Origin: CAG-791 sp045130475
GTDB taxonomy: Bacteria; Bacillota; Clostridia; Lachnospirales; Lachnospiraceae
Reading direction: 5' to 3'
Assembly (NCBI GenBank): GCA_045130475.1
Contig: JBGUPU010000044.1
Coordinates: 62,001 to 126,000 of the forward strand
DNA length: 64,000 nt
Shown one piece after another: positions 41,048 to 49,203 of this stretch; positions within the stretch are counted from its first letter, which is position 1; every line of letters begins with the position of its first letter. Position numbers and translations under genes: made by a program. The notes under the pieces are model-generated. The model had not been told where the DNA came from, did no database searches, and saw only the letters and a list, made by a program, of their open reading frames with translations.

Positions 41048-42442
41048 TTACGCGTTTTTGGCCTTCTCAAACGCCTCGTCGATGGAACCGACGAAAAGGA
41101 ATGCGCTCTCGGGAAGGTCGTCGCACTCGCCGTCCAGGATCATGCGGAAACCGCGGAGTGTCTCCTTGAGAGGGACATACTTGCCGGGAATGCCGGTGAA
41201 CTGCTCTGCGACAGAGAAACTCTGGGACAGATAGTTCTGAATCTTTCTGGCGCGGAAAACGGCCTGCTTATCCTCGTCGGAAAGTTCGTCCATACCCATG
41301 ATGGCGATGATATCCTGCAGTTCACGATATCTCTGCAGAACCTGCTGCACGCCTCTGGCCACTGCGTAGTGCTCTTCGCCGACGATTTCGGGAGAGAGGA
41401 TACGGCTGGTGGAATCCAGCGGGTCAACAGCGGGATAGATACCCATGGAAGCGATCTCACGTGCAAGAACGGTAGTCGCATCCAGGTGGGTGAATGTCGT
41501 AGCAGGAGCCGGGTCAGTCAGGTCATCCGCAGGGACGTAGACTGCCTGGACAGAAGTGATGGATCCCTTCCTGGTGGAAGTGATGCGCTCCTGCAGGGCA
41601 CCCATGTCTGTTGCCAGTGTGGGCTGGTAACCGACGGCGGAAGGCATACGGCCCAGAAGCGCGGACACCTCGGAACCTGCCTGCGTGAAACGGAAAATGT
41701 TGTCGATGAAGAGCAGCACGTCCTGATTCTTGACATCACGGAAGTACTCAGCCATGGTCAGTCCGGAAAGACCGACACGCATACGGGCTCCCGGAGGCTC
41801 GTTCATCTGACCGTAGACCAGTGCGGTCTTGTCGATAACGCCGCTCTCCTTCATCTCGCCATAGAGGTCGTTGCCCTCACGGGTACGCTCGCCGACGCCT
41901 GTGAAAACGGAGATACCGCCGTGGGCGGTCGCGATATTGTGGATCAGCTCCATGATCAGGACAGTCTTGCCGACGCCTGCGCCGCCGAACAGACCGATCT
42001 TACCTCCCTTTGCGTAGGGGCAGATCAGGTCGACGACCTTGATGCCGGTCTCGAGGATCTCCGTTGCAGGGATCTGATCCTCAAAGGAAGGGGCGGGACG
42101 ATGGATCGCCCAGCGCTCCTTTGCATCGGGCGCGGGCTGATTGTCTACAGGGTCGCCCAGAAGGTTGAAAACACGTCCCAGGCATTCCTCGCCGACAGGG
42201 ACCGTGATCGGGCCCTCCGTGTCGACGGCATCGATGCCGCGGACCAGTCCGTCGGTGGAACTCATCGCGATGCATCTGACGACGTCATCGCCGATCTGCT
42301 GAGCCACCTCGGCGATCAGTCTGCGGCCATCAATATTGATCTCGATGGCATTGAGCAGTGCAGGCAGCTCGCCCTCCTTGAACCTGATGTCAAGGACAGG
42401 ACCTGTTACCTGTATTACCTTGCCGATATGTTTTTCACTCAT
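41048..42442 (-). CDS. atpD: ATP synthase F1 beta subunit
   Basis: The catalytic subunit, 464 residues from ATG 42442 (GGAGGAAATCA upstream; an in-frame start at 42463 is less typical). P-loop GGAGVGKTVL near 155-164, catalytic region VGERTREGNDLY and LLFIDNIFRFTQAGSEVSALLGRMPSAVGYQ. It binds ADP and phosphate at the alpha-beta interfaces. A run of four stem-loops fills the 146-bp gap from atpG. Confidence 0.98.
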   Translation of the reverse strand: MSEKHIGKVIQVTGPVLDIRFKEGELPALLNAIEINIDGRRLIAEVAQQIGDDVVRCIAMSSTDGLVRGIDAVDTEGPITVPVGEECLGRVFNLLGDPVDNQPAPDAKERWAIHRPAPSFEDQIPATEILETGIKVVDLICPYAKGGKIGLFGGAGVGKTVLIMELIHNIATAHGGISVFTGVGERTREGNDLYGEMKESGVIDKTALVYGQMNEPPGARMRVGLSGLTMAEYFRDVKNQDVLLFIDNIFRFTQAGSEVSALLGRMPSAVGYQPTLATDMGALQERITSTRKGSITSVQAVYVPADDLTDPAPATTFTHLDATTVLAREIASMGIYPAVDPLDSTSRILSPEIVGEEHYAVARGVQQVLQRYRELQDIIAIMGMDELSDEDKQAVFRARKIQNYLSQSFSVAEQFTGIPGKYVPLKETLRGFRMILDGECDDLPESAFLFVGSIDEAFEKAKNA

Positions 42443-42456
42443 TGATTTCCTCCATA

Positions 42457-42550
42457 GTGCCATCCGTCAGGAAGGCACCCCGAAGCATTTTTCGCGAAGG
42501 CGAAAATGCTGATGGGATCATCGATCCCGGTGCCATGCACCGTGCACCGG
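42457..42550. repeat. Four consecutive stem-loops in the atpG-atpD gap
   Basis: In order along the plus strand: GTGCC/GGCAC (42457-42478); an 11-bp stem with one bulged base, AGCA(T)TTTTCGC with GCGAAAATGCT (42484-42510); GGGATC-ATC-GATCCC (42514-42528); and CCGGTGC/GCACCGG (42527-42550), whose left end overlaps the third. None has a T-run. Confidence 0.8.
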
Positions 42551-42588
42551 GTCGTATTATATTTAAGATAGTCTAAGCTGCGCGTCTG

Positions 42589-43452
42589 TTATGCTCCCTC
42601 TGCACCGGCCACGATCTCCGTGATCTCCTGCGTAATGCTTGCCTGTCTCGCACGGTTGTAGTAGAGACTGAGCTTTTCGATCATTTCACTCGCATTGTCC
42701 GTCGCGGCCTCCATGGCCGTGCGGCGTGCCGCCAGTTCGCTGGCGACCGAAACGTTGATGCTGGTGTACAGGATTCCCGCCAGATATTCGGGAACGATTG
42801 TATTGAAGACTTCTTCCCCTGAGGGCTCGTACAAAATCAGGTCTTTGGAATCGGGTTTCTCATCCAGCTCAGGATTCTCGAAATCTGACAGCGGCAGAAG
42901 CGCACTGGATTTCGGTACCTGGGACATCATGGAAACAAAGTTGGTGTAGCACATGGACACATGTCCGAACTCCCCTGCCTCATAGGCCTCGCACACGGAC
43001 TTGGCTATGCGGAAACACTCCGAGATCGTCACTGTAGCGACCTCTGCATATGCATCCGTAAAGATTTCCGCCTTTTTGTGCGTGAAGTACTCCACTGCCT
43101 TTTTTCCGATCGGAAGGACCGCATAGTCGTGTCCCTCCACCTCTTTCTCTGTGAACTTGAACAGGTTGGCATTGTATCCGCCCGCAAGTCCTCTGTCACC
43201 GGCGATGACGATAAAGAGACGTTTGGGATTCTTACCCGGTTTTGTAAAAGGAGACTGAAAGTCCGTATTTTCATTGGCGATCTTGGCGAGAGTACCCTTC
43301 ATGGTGCGGAGATAAGGCTTGCTCTGCATCGCTTTATCCTTGGCTTTTCTGAGCTTGGAAGCGGCGACCAGCTGCATGGCCTTAGTGATCTGCATGGTAT
43401 TCTGAACGCTCTTGATCCGCAGCTTGACTGCTTTCATATTAGCAGCTGCCAT
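42589..43452 (-). CDS. atpG: ATP synthase F1 gamma subunit
   Basis: The 287-residue rotor shaft. Both termini form the coiled coil: N-terminal MKAVKLRIKSVQNTMQITKAMQLVAASKLRKAK and C-terminal ELAARRTAMEAATDNASEMIEKLSLYYNRARQASITQEITEIV. The central Rossmann-like domain includes ITVIAGDRGLAGGYN-type LFIVIAGDRGLAGGYN. GGAGG precedes ATG 43452; 34 bp after atpA. Confidence 0.97.
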   Translation of the reverse strand: MAAANMKAVKLRIKSVQNTMQITKAMQLVAASKLRKAKDKAMQSKPYLRTMKGTLAKIANENTDFQSPFTKPGKNPKRLFIVIAGDRGLAGGYNANLFKFTEKEVEGHDYAVLPIGKKAVEYFTHKKAEIFTDAYAEVATVTISECFRIAKSVCEAYEAGEFGHVSMCYTNFVSMMSQVPKSSALLPLSDFENPELDEKPDSKDLILYEPSGEEVFNTIVPEYLAGILYTSINVSVASELAARRTAMEAATDNASEMIEKLSLYYNRARQASITQEITEIVAGAEGA

Positions 43453-43486
43453 TATTATCCTCCATAAGAAAGGAACTGTTCAGTCC

Positions 43487-45037
43487 TTATGCCAGGCTGC
43501 CCTGGCTGTTTCCTGCGCTTTTCGCTTCGATGAAGCTCTTGGTAAAGCCTTCCAGTACGGATTTCAGCTTTTCGTCGTCTTCCTTGCTGAGGGCGCCGGT
43601 CTCGCGGATCGCCTTCATGACCGCGATGGCATCGGGATCCTGGGTCAGGCGCCTGTTCAGCTGGTCCTGATACTCTGCAATATCCGCCACCTCGACGTCC
43701 TTGAGGATACCGTTGACGGTTGCGTACAGGATCGCGACCTGGTTCTCGACTGACCACGGCACATTTTTGCCCTGCTTGAGGACTTCAACGATACGTTCGC
43801 CCTGTGCCAGACGGGACTTGGTGTCCTCGTCAAGGTCGGAGCCGAACTGGGCAAAGCTCTGCAGCTCTCTGTACTGGGAGTAGACCAGCTTCAGAGTACC
43901 GGCAACCTTCTTCATGGCTTTGATCTGGGCGTTGCCGCCGACTCGGGAGACGGAGATACCGGGGTTGATCGCAGGCATGATACCGGAGTGGAAAAGCTCG
44001 GTCTCAAGGAAGATCTGTCCGTCGGTAATGGAAATGACGTTGGTCGGGATATAGGCCGAGACGTCGCCCGCCTGTGTCTCGATGATAGGAAGGGCTGTCA
44101 GAGATCCTCCTCCCAGCTCATCGGAGAGCTTGGCCGCGCGCTCAAGAAGTCTTGAGTGCAGATAGAAGACGTCGCCGGGATATGCTTCACGTCCCGGAGG
44201 CCTTCTGATCAGCAGGGAGATCGCACGGTAGGCGACCGCGTGCTTGGAGAGGTCATCGTAGATAATGAGGACGTGTCTGCCCTTGTTCATGAAATATTCG
44301 CCCATCGCGCAGCCCGCATAGGGAGCGATGAACTGCAGCGGGGAAGGCTCGGAAGCTGTCGCCGCCACAACGATGGTATAGGACATGGCGTCTGCGGCGC
44401 GCAGGTCGGAGACCAGGCCGGCCACGGTAGATCTCTTCTGGCCAATCGCGACGTAAATGCAGATGACGTCTTTACCCTTCTGGTTGATGATGGTGTCGAT
44501 GGCGATCGTCGTCTTACCTGTCTGACGGTCGCCGATGATCAGCTCACGCTGGCCTCTGCCGATCGGGATCATGGAGTCGATCGCCTTGATACCTGTCTGC
44601 AGGGGCTCTTTGACCGGCTGGCGGTCAATGATGCCGGGTGCGGGGGATTCTACCGCGCGGAACTCGCTTGTATCGATCGGGCCTGCGCCGTCGATCGGCT
44701 GGCCGATCGCGTTGACAACACGTCCGATCATTGCCTCGCCGACGGGAACGGAAACGACACGGCCGGTGCGCTTGACAGTCTGTCCTTCGCTGATACCTGT
44801 GTCCTCTCCGAACAGAACGGCTGAGACGCTGTTCTCCTCAAGGTTCTGCGCCATGCCGAACGTGCCGTCTGCAAATTCCAGCAGCTCGCCCGCCATGCAG
44901 TTCACCAGCCCGCTGACCCTGGCGATACCGTCACCGACTGTGAGGACAGTGCCGGTCTCGTTCTGGATGATCGCATTCTCGTAATATTTGATCTGACTGC
45001 GGATCACCTGGGAAATCTTCTCTGGTTTTAATTCCAT
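43487..45037 (-). CDS. atpA: ATP synthase F1 alpha subunit
   Basis: The 516-residue non-catalytic nucleotide-binding subunit. N-terminal beta barrel, P-loop GDRQTGKTTIAIDT near 169-182, LLIRRPPGREAYPGDVFYLHSRLLERAAKL, and the arginine-finger region SISDGQIF-like VISITDGQIFLETELF plus GISVSRVGGNAQIKAMKKV. GAGGAATAGCA precedes ATG 45037. Length and motifs are standard. Confidence 0.98.
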   Translation of the reverse strand: MELKPEKISQVIRSQIKYYENAIIQNETGTVLTVGDGIARVSGLVNCMAGELLEFADGTFGMAQNLEENSVSAVLFGEDTGISEGQTVKRTGRVVSVPVGEAMIGRVVNAIGQPIDGAGPIDTSEFRAVESPAPGIIDRQPVKEPLQTGIKAIDSMIPIGRGQRELIIGDRQTGKTTIAIDTIINQKGKDVICIYVAIGQKRSTVAGLVSDLRAADAMSYTIVVAATASEPSPLQFIAPYAGCAMGEYFMNKGRHVLIIYDDLSKHAVAYRAISLLIRRPPGREAYPGDVFYLHSRLLERAAKLSDELGGGSLTALPIIETQAGDVSAYIPTNVISITDGQIFLETELFHSGIMPAINPGISVSRVGGNAQIKAMKKVAGTLKLVYSQYRELQSFAQFGSDLDEDTKSRLAQGERIVEVLKQGKNVPWSVENQVAILYATVNGILKDVEVADIAEYQDQLNRRLTQDPDAIAVMKAIRETGALSKEDDEKLKSVLEGFTKSFIEAKSAGNSQGSLA

Positions 45038-45088
45038 TGCTATTCCTCTATATATGTAAATAGGTATAGATATATCCGGTTAAGTACT

Positions 45089-45628
45089 TTAAAGTACAGT
45101 TTCTGTGACTCTCCTGCGGAGCTCATCCAGCCTGCCGCCGACGGTTCCGTCGAACAGCTTCCCGTCGAGTTCGACACGCAGGCCGCCCAGGACCTTTGCG
45201 TCCACTTTCCGGGACAGCAGGACTTTCTTTCCGCTGAGCTTTTCCAGCCTGGCCTGCAGCGCGGCCGCCTGCTCGTCTGTGAGCGGAACGGCGCTGACCA
45301 CTGTCGCCTCGGAGATTCCGTGATCCTTGTTAAAGGAACTGCGGTAGGTACTGCAGCAGGTCGAAAAACCGCGCAGCATCCCCTTCTCCACGAGAATCTT
45401 GAGAAAGTTCAGCAGATAAGGATGGATCTGTCCGCCGAAGGCCTCATCCAGCAGCTGAGTACGGTTCTTGACCGGGACCGAGGGTTCGCAGAGAAGCGTG
45501 ATATAATCGGGGTTCTGTGCAAAAATGCCGCGGACCGCCTCCAGCTCCTCCATGATCTGCTCATCGGCCTTTTCCTCAACAGCCAGATCATACAGGCTCT
45601 GCCCGTAAAGACCCCATGCTGTCGTCAT
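45089..45628 (-). CDS. atpH: ATP synthase F1 delta subunit
   Basis: The 179-residue peripheral-stalk protein joins subunit b to the top of the alpha3-beta3 ring. It shows the helical N-terminal domain (YGQSLYDLAVEEKADEQIMEELEAV) and the family C-terminal motif KVLLSRKVDAKVLGGLRVELDGKLFDGTVGGRLDELRR. Its ATG overlaps the atpF stop by 4 bp (ATGA), which implies translational coupling. Confidence 0.95.
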   Translation of the reverse strand: MTTAWGLYGQSLYDLAVEEKADEQIMEELEAVRGIFAQNPDYITLLCEPSVPVKNRTQLLDEAFGGQIHPYLLNFLKILVEKGMLRGFSTCCSTYRSSFNKDHGISEATVVSAVPLTDEQAAALQARLEKLSGKKVLLSRKVDAKVLGGLRVELDGKLFDGTVGGRLDELRRRVTETVL

Positions 45629-46128
45629 GATGCCTCTCCTACATTCTTAATAAATTCATCAATGAGCCTCTTGTGATCAGCTTCGTCGATCTCTTTCTCG
45701 ACTACCTTGCCGGCAATATCCATTGCCAGTCCGCCGATCTCGTTCTTGACTTCATTGATCGCTTTCTTGCGCTCCTGCGCGATATCGGCTTCCGCCTGCG
45801 CCTTGATGCCGGCGGCCTTTGCCTGTGCCTCCTGCACCAGTTCATCGGCGCGGCCCTGCGCCTCTTTCTGTGCACTCTGCACGATTCTCGCAGCCTCTTC
45901 ACGCGCTTTTGCAATGCCGGACTCATACTGGTTCTTCAGATCGTCCGCCTCTTCCTTTGCCTGACGCGCATCCTGGATCTCCTTGTCCGCCGCCTGTCTC
46001 CTCTTCTCGAGGATCTCATTGATCGGTTTAAAAAGAAATCTCTTGATCAGATATAACTGGATCATCAGGTTCAGGAACTGGGCGATCATAGTCCACGGTA
46101 CGAGTGTAACCAGTGGCTGTGTATTCAT
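45625..46128 (-). CDS. atpF: ATP synthase F0 b subunit
   Basis: The 167-residue stator subunit has one N-terminal membrane segment (about 9-31: TLVPWTMIAQFLNLMIQLYLIKRFLF) and a long charged coiled coil (about 35-160: EKRRQAADKEIQDARQAKEEAD...). It connects subunit a to delta. GGAGGAAAGGT precedes ATG 46128; a 123-bp gap separates it from atpE. Confidence 0.95.
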   Translation of the reverse strand: MNTQPLVTLVPWTMIAQFLNLMIQLYLIKRFLFKPINEILEKRRQAADKEIQDARQAKEEADDLKNQYESGIAKAREEAARIVQSAQKEAQGRADELVQEAQAKAAGIKAQAEADIAQERKKAINEVKNEIGGLAMDIAGKVVEKEIDEADHKRLIDEFIKNVGEAS

Positions 46129-46251
46129 ACCTTTCCTCCATGGATTTTGGTTTTCACTTTCAGCTTTCCGCTCGCGGCTGCCGGCTCTTTGCTGTCAGCT
46201 GCAGGCTTCCGGCTGTTGGCAATCCGTTTTGCGCTAATGCCTGACGCCGGA

Positions 46252-46533
46252 TTATCCCAGATAACCCATGAACATGCCGGGAGCGACGAAGATCAGAAGA
46301 AGGCCGGTAACGAAACCGTAGATACCGGTTGTCTCTGCGATCGCGCAGCCGAGGAGCATCGTGCTGGTGACATCACCCTTGCACTCGGGCTGACGGCCGA
46401 TAGCTTCCAGAGCCTTTGCTGCCGCGTTGCCTTCACCAATACCAGGGCCGATACCTGCGATCAGAGCGCAGCCTGCGCCGATGCCGCAGCCAGCCAGTGC
46501 GATACCTCTTGCCAGAAATTGCATTTCACTCAT
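46252..46533 (-). CDS. atpE: ATP synthase F0 c subunit, two-carboxylate Na+-type motif
   Basis: From ATG 46533 (AAAGGAG upstream) the c subunit has 93 residues and two membrane helices with the RQPE loop (R47-Q48-P49-E50). The ion-binding glutamate is E67 in IAETTGIY, with T68 and Y72 in the positions of the known Na+-binding residues. In the first helix GIGEGN places E34 where Na+-type c subunits usually have glutamine. That gives the two-carboxylate site first described for the Na+ ATP synthase of Fusobacterium nucleatum. The enzyme is therefore predicted to couple to Na+. Usual c subunits of 75-90 residues make this slightly long at the N-terminus. Confidence 0.95.
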   Translation of the reverse strand: MSEMQFLARGIALAGCGIGAGCALIAGIGPGIGEGNAAAKALEAIGRQPECKGDVTSTMLLGCAIAETTGIYGFVTGLLLIFVAPGMFMGYLG

Positions 46534-46742
46534 TTTGGTCTCCTTTCGGGAAAACATCTTTCCCTTCCATAATTGTGTTCTGAAAAATGAAAATCAATTT
46601 TCAAAAAAATATATTTCTCTGAATATTTTCTTGGAAAAAAGATCAGTATTCGTGACTGTCATCACCGTGACAGTTACCCTTATTCTTTTTTCATATGATG
46701 AAAAAAGAGATCTGCTGCGCCTTTTTCTTCTGCGCTGTTTGC
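46534..46742. other. atpB-atpE gap with two inverted repeats
   Basis: This 209-bp gap has no gene. It contains ACTGTCA-N6-TGACAGT (46655-46674) and TCTTTTTTCAT-ATG-ATGAAAAAAGA (46684-46708), then an A/T-rich stretch before the atpE ribosome binding site. Such A/U-rich leaders and hairpins can raise translation of the high-copy c subunit, which is inference here. Confidence 0.5.
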
Positions 46743-47507
46743 TCAACCCTCAGCGGCATTCGCGATGTACATGATCGTCAGCATCGTAAAGATAAACGCC
46801 TGCATCGCGCCGGTGAACCAGTCGAAATAGACCGACAGGACCGCCGGAAGACCCACGCTCAGGATCGGAATATTGCTCAGGAAATCGCCGACCGCGCCGG
46901 GGATCAGTCCCAGCAGAGCGCCGGATGCGATGGCCAGAGCCGCATAGATCAGACCGTTGATGACGATACCCGACAGAATATTGCCGAAGTGACGGCAGGC
47001 CATACTGACGGGAGTCGCGAGTTCGGACAGCATGTTGAAGGGCGTCATCACAGGAATCGGTTCCGTGAATCCCTTCAGATAGCCGAGAACACCGCCGGCC
47101 TTGATCTTGTTCGCCGTGATCATGATGAATACCACGATTGCCCAGGCTGCCTCCGTCGACAGGTCCGCCGTCGGGCTCCGGAAAATCGGGATCAGGCTGA
47201 TCAGGTTCGAAACAATACTCGTGGCAAAAATTGTGGAAACAAACGGGATCAGGCTGTCAAACTTAGTGCCTCCCGTATTGTTCCTGACCAGGTTGGTAGC
47301 CGCTTCCACGATCATTTCCGCGACCGCCTGGCGTTTTGAGATTTTTTCCACTTTTAAGTTGCGCGTCAGGAAAATGCACAGTCCCGTGATGATAAGCATG
47401 ACGATCCAGCTTACCACGATTGTCTCCGTGATCAGGATATCTCCCAGAATCGGAATTCCTGTCGGGATTCTCGCGAATATCTTCGCACCGGAAATGTCAA
47501 ATTCCAT
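46743..47507 (-). CDS. atpB: ATP synthase F0 a subunit
   Basis: The 254-residue membrane stator has about six hydrophobic segments. The essential arginine lies in VSMACRHFGNILSGIVI (about residue 171), and a second conserved stretch is DWFTGAMQAFIFTMLTIMYI. It forms the ion half-channels beside the c-ring. AGGAGGTGAG precedes ATG 47507. Confidence 0.96.
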   Translation of the reverse strand: MEFDISGAKIFARIPTGIPILGDILITETIVVSWIVMLIITGLCIFLTRNLKVEKISKRQAVAEMIVEAATNLVRNNTGGTKFDSLIPFVSTIFATSIVSNLISLIPIFRSPTADLSTEAAWAIVVFIMITANKIKAGGVLGYLKGFTEPIPVMTPFNMLSELATPVSMACRHFGNILSGIVINGLIYAALAIASGALLGLIPGAVGDFLSNIPILSVGLPAVLSVYFDWFTGAMQAFIFTMLTIMYIANAAEG

Positions 47508-47755
47508 TCAGAAATCTCACCTCCTCCTCTTCTGCAGTTATTGTTTTTCGTGTTGCATCCTGTAAACATACTTGAAACGTAAAGACTGTTTACGTTGATT
47601 TATGACGGCACGGACAGGGGGACTAGTATCCACATCTTTCCGTACTGCCGCAGACCGCTGTTCCGGCTCCGGCTTTATCTCCGTGTATGAAGACCCCCAT
47701 AATCCTCTTACACAGAGTTTGTCCTTTGCCAGTATTACAGCGGAAAGCTTCTTAA
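47508..47755. other. atpI-like to atpB gap
   Basis: This 248-bp gap has no supported gene. It holds one clear hairpin, CGTAAA-GACTG-TTTACG (47578-47594), near the atpB side. Confidence 0.5.
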
Positions 47756-48286
47756 TTAATTTGCACCCGGTTGGTCCGCCTCCTGCACAGCTGTCTGCTG
47801 TACTGACGTCTCCTGAACGGCTTCCTGCACGGCTTCCTCCCCGTCCGCTGCAGGCTGGACCGTGGGTGCGGCATTTTTCCCCGTAACGCCCATCTTGATC
47901 CCGCGGAGCTTGATCACAAAACCGGGGATGAAAAGCGGAATGATCCCGGCCGCATAGTTGAAGCAGGGCGCAACGATCGCGATGATGATCCAGATTCCCC
48001 GCATCAGCATGCGGTTGCGGTAACTGACGCGCATCATGCGGAGCGCGTCGTCCCTGTTGGTAACATTCACAACGTTCTGGACTGTGACCGCCATGAGAAA
48101 AAAGTTCGCGACCGCGACAGCGCCGCCGACGAGGGCACCCAGAACCACCCGGTAATCAAACTTCACCGAGGACTCGGGAAAAATCAGGTAAAAAATCAAA
48201 AACAGCGCGATCAGGGCAAGACATCCGATTCCTGTCCCCGTCGCAACCGCTACTGTTTCTTTTTTGACTGCACTCTGTAATTTCAT
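47756..48286 (-). CDS. AtpI-like (ATP synthase I) membrane protein
   Basis: From ATG 48286 the product has 176 residues with four hydrophobic segments (TGIGCLALIALFLIFYLIF, YRVVLGALVGGAVAVANFFLM, GIWIIIAIVAPCFNY, GIIPLFIPGFVIKL) and a Gln/Val/Glu-rich cytoplasmic tail. A GTG at 48340 overlapping the previous stop would add 18 residues. The position at the head of the atp operon and the fold match ATP synthase I, which helps assemble the c-ring or supply Mg2+. The C-terminal low-complexity tail is an unusual addition. Confidence 0.8.
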   Translation of the reverse strand: MKLQSAVKKETVAVATGTGIGCLALIALFLIFYLIFPESSVKFDYRVVLGALVGGAVAVANFFLMAVTVQNVVNVTNRDDALRMMRVSYRNRMLMRGIWIIIAIVAPCFNYAAGIIPLFIPGFVIKLRGIKMGVTGKNAAPTVQPAADGEEAVQEAVQETSVQQTAVQEADQPGAN

Positions 48287-48336
48287 AAATCCTGTTACTA
48301 TCTTTCTATTATTCTCAGTTTTTAAATCAGGCCTGA

Positions 48337-48600
48337 TCACAAATGCCTGTTGTAATTCTTTTCATTCTCACCGCGCTTCGGCTTCTTTTCCTTCCCGGTG
48401 ACTGACAAATAGACTTTATAGGCCGTCATAAAAGATGCCCCCAGTCCCAGGATCATTCCGGGAAGATAAACCCAGAGACCGACACCGAGCCGGGTGCAGA
48501 GCAGATAACAGCCGGCCAGACACATCAGGATTGGCATAGCCAGAGAGAGGCCCAGCTGTGCCAGAAGGGTCAGCTGCGCAAATATTTGATTCCACTTCAT
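48337..48600 (-). CDS. AtpZ-like (AtpZ/AtpI family) small membrane protein
   Basis: From ATG 48600, with GGGAGG 8 bases upstream, an 87-residue protein with two membrane helices (LTLLAQLGLSLAMPILMCLAGCYLL and GLWVYLPGMILGLGASFMTAYKVYLSV) and a basic tail (KEKKPKRGENEKNYNRHL). This is the plan of AtpZ/Gct proteins at the start of atp operons. First gene of the operon. Confidence 0.82.
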   Translation of the reverse strand: MKWNQIFAQLTLLAQLGLSLAMPILMCLAGCYLLCTRLGVGLWVYLPGMILGLGASFMTAYKVYLSVTGKEKKPKRGENEKNYNRHL

Positions 48601-49203
48601 TACGCGCACCTCCCTTTTTGTACTCTTTTATACTCTTCGATAAGCTGTCAGAACATTCTCCTGTACAGAAAGCCAACGTCCGGCATGCAAGAGTTATTGT
48701 AACATAATTCGAGCAGAAACTCGACTCCCGTAACATTCAACATTTTCAGCCTGTTTATACGGATTTTCGATAAAGCAATTCTTTTTCACTTTTTGGTGCG
48801 GCAAACGATCCCCGCCCAAATATCTGGACCTGATCCGGATAATTGGCAACACGCTCTTCTGTTTTTAAGATTTTAGGATTTCCCGAACGAATACGAATTA
48901 ATATTACACGTTTCCCTTTAGAACAGCAAGCCATAAAGTCTGTCATGCTGTGCCAAATATCTCTATACGCAATGAAGTCAGATTTCTCTTTTCCGAAAGC
49001 GGTCATCCCGGAGAAGACTTGCCGGGACTTGCAAATACCGGCTGACGAGTCTTGGATTCCTATCTAAATCCATCAAAATTGCATACCCGCTATCGCACCG
49101 TAAATGCTATAATATTGCATTAAGGATGTATATATGTATATTCAGCAGGATAAATATGCATATATATGAGTTTTACTACCAGGTTTTAACAAGGAGGACG
49201 GAA
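48601..49203. other. Divergent region between the ATP synthase operon and the surface-protein gene
   Basis: This 603-bp stretch must carry the promoters of both units. An 83-codon frame on the minus strand (48755-49006, starting MTAFGKEKSDFIAYRDIW) is open but has no convincing ribosome binding site and no family I recognise; it could be a gene remnant. The operon-side sequence includes CGAG-N6-CTCG followed by TACAAT on the minus strand. The plus side carries the extended -10 at 49105. Confidence 0.5.
49105..49113 (+). promoter_or_regulatory. Extended -10 promoter of the surface-protein gene
   Basis: TGCTATAAT forms an extended -10 box about 90 bases upstream of ATG 49204. The -35 is not recognisable. 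Confidence 0.5.

Noticed and set aside
40613..42445. 610-codon open frame on the plus strand
   Set aside because: It lies antisense to atpC and atpD, which are certain genes, and has no start signal.
48755..49006. 83-codon frame on the minus strand
   Set aside because: There is no ribosome binding site or recognisable family; it is kept only as a possible remnant in the intergenic entry.
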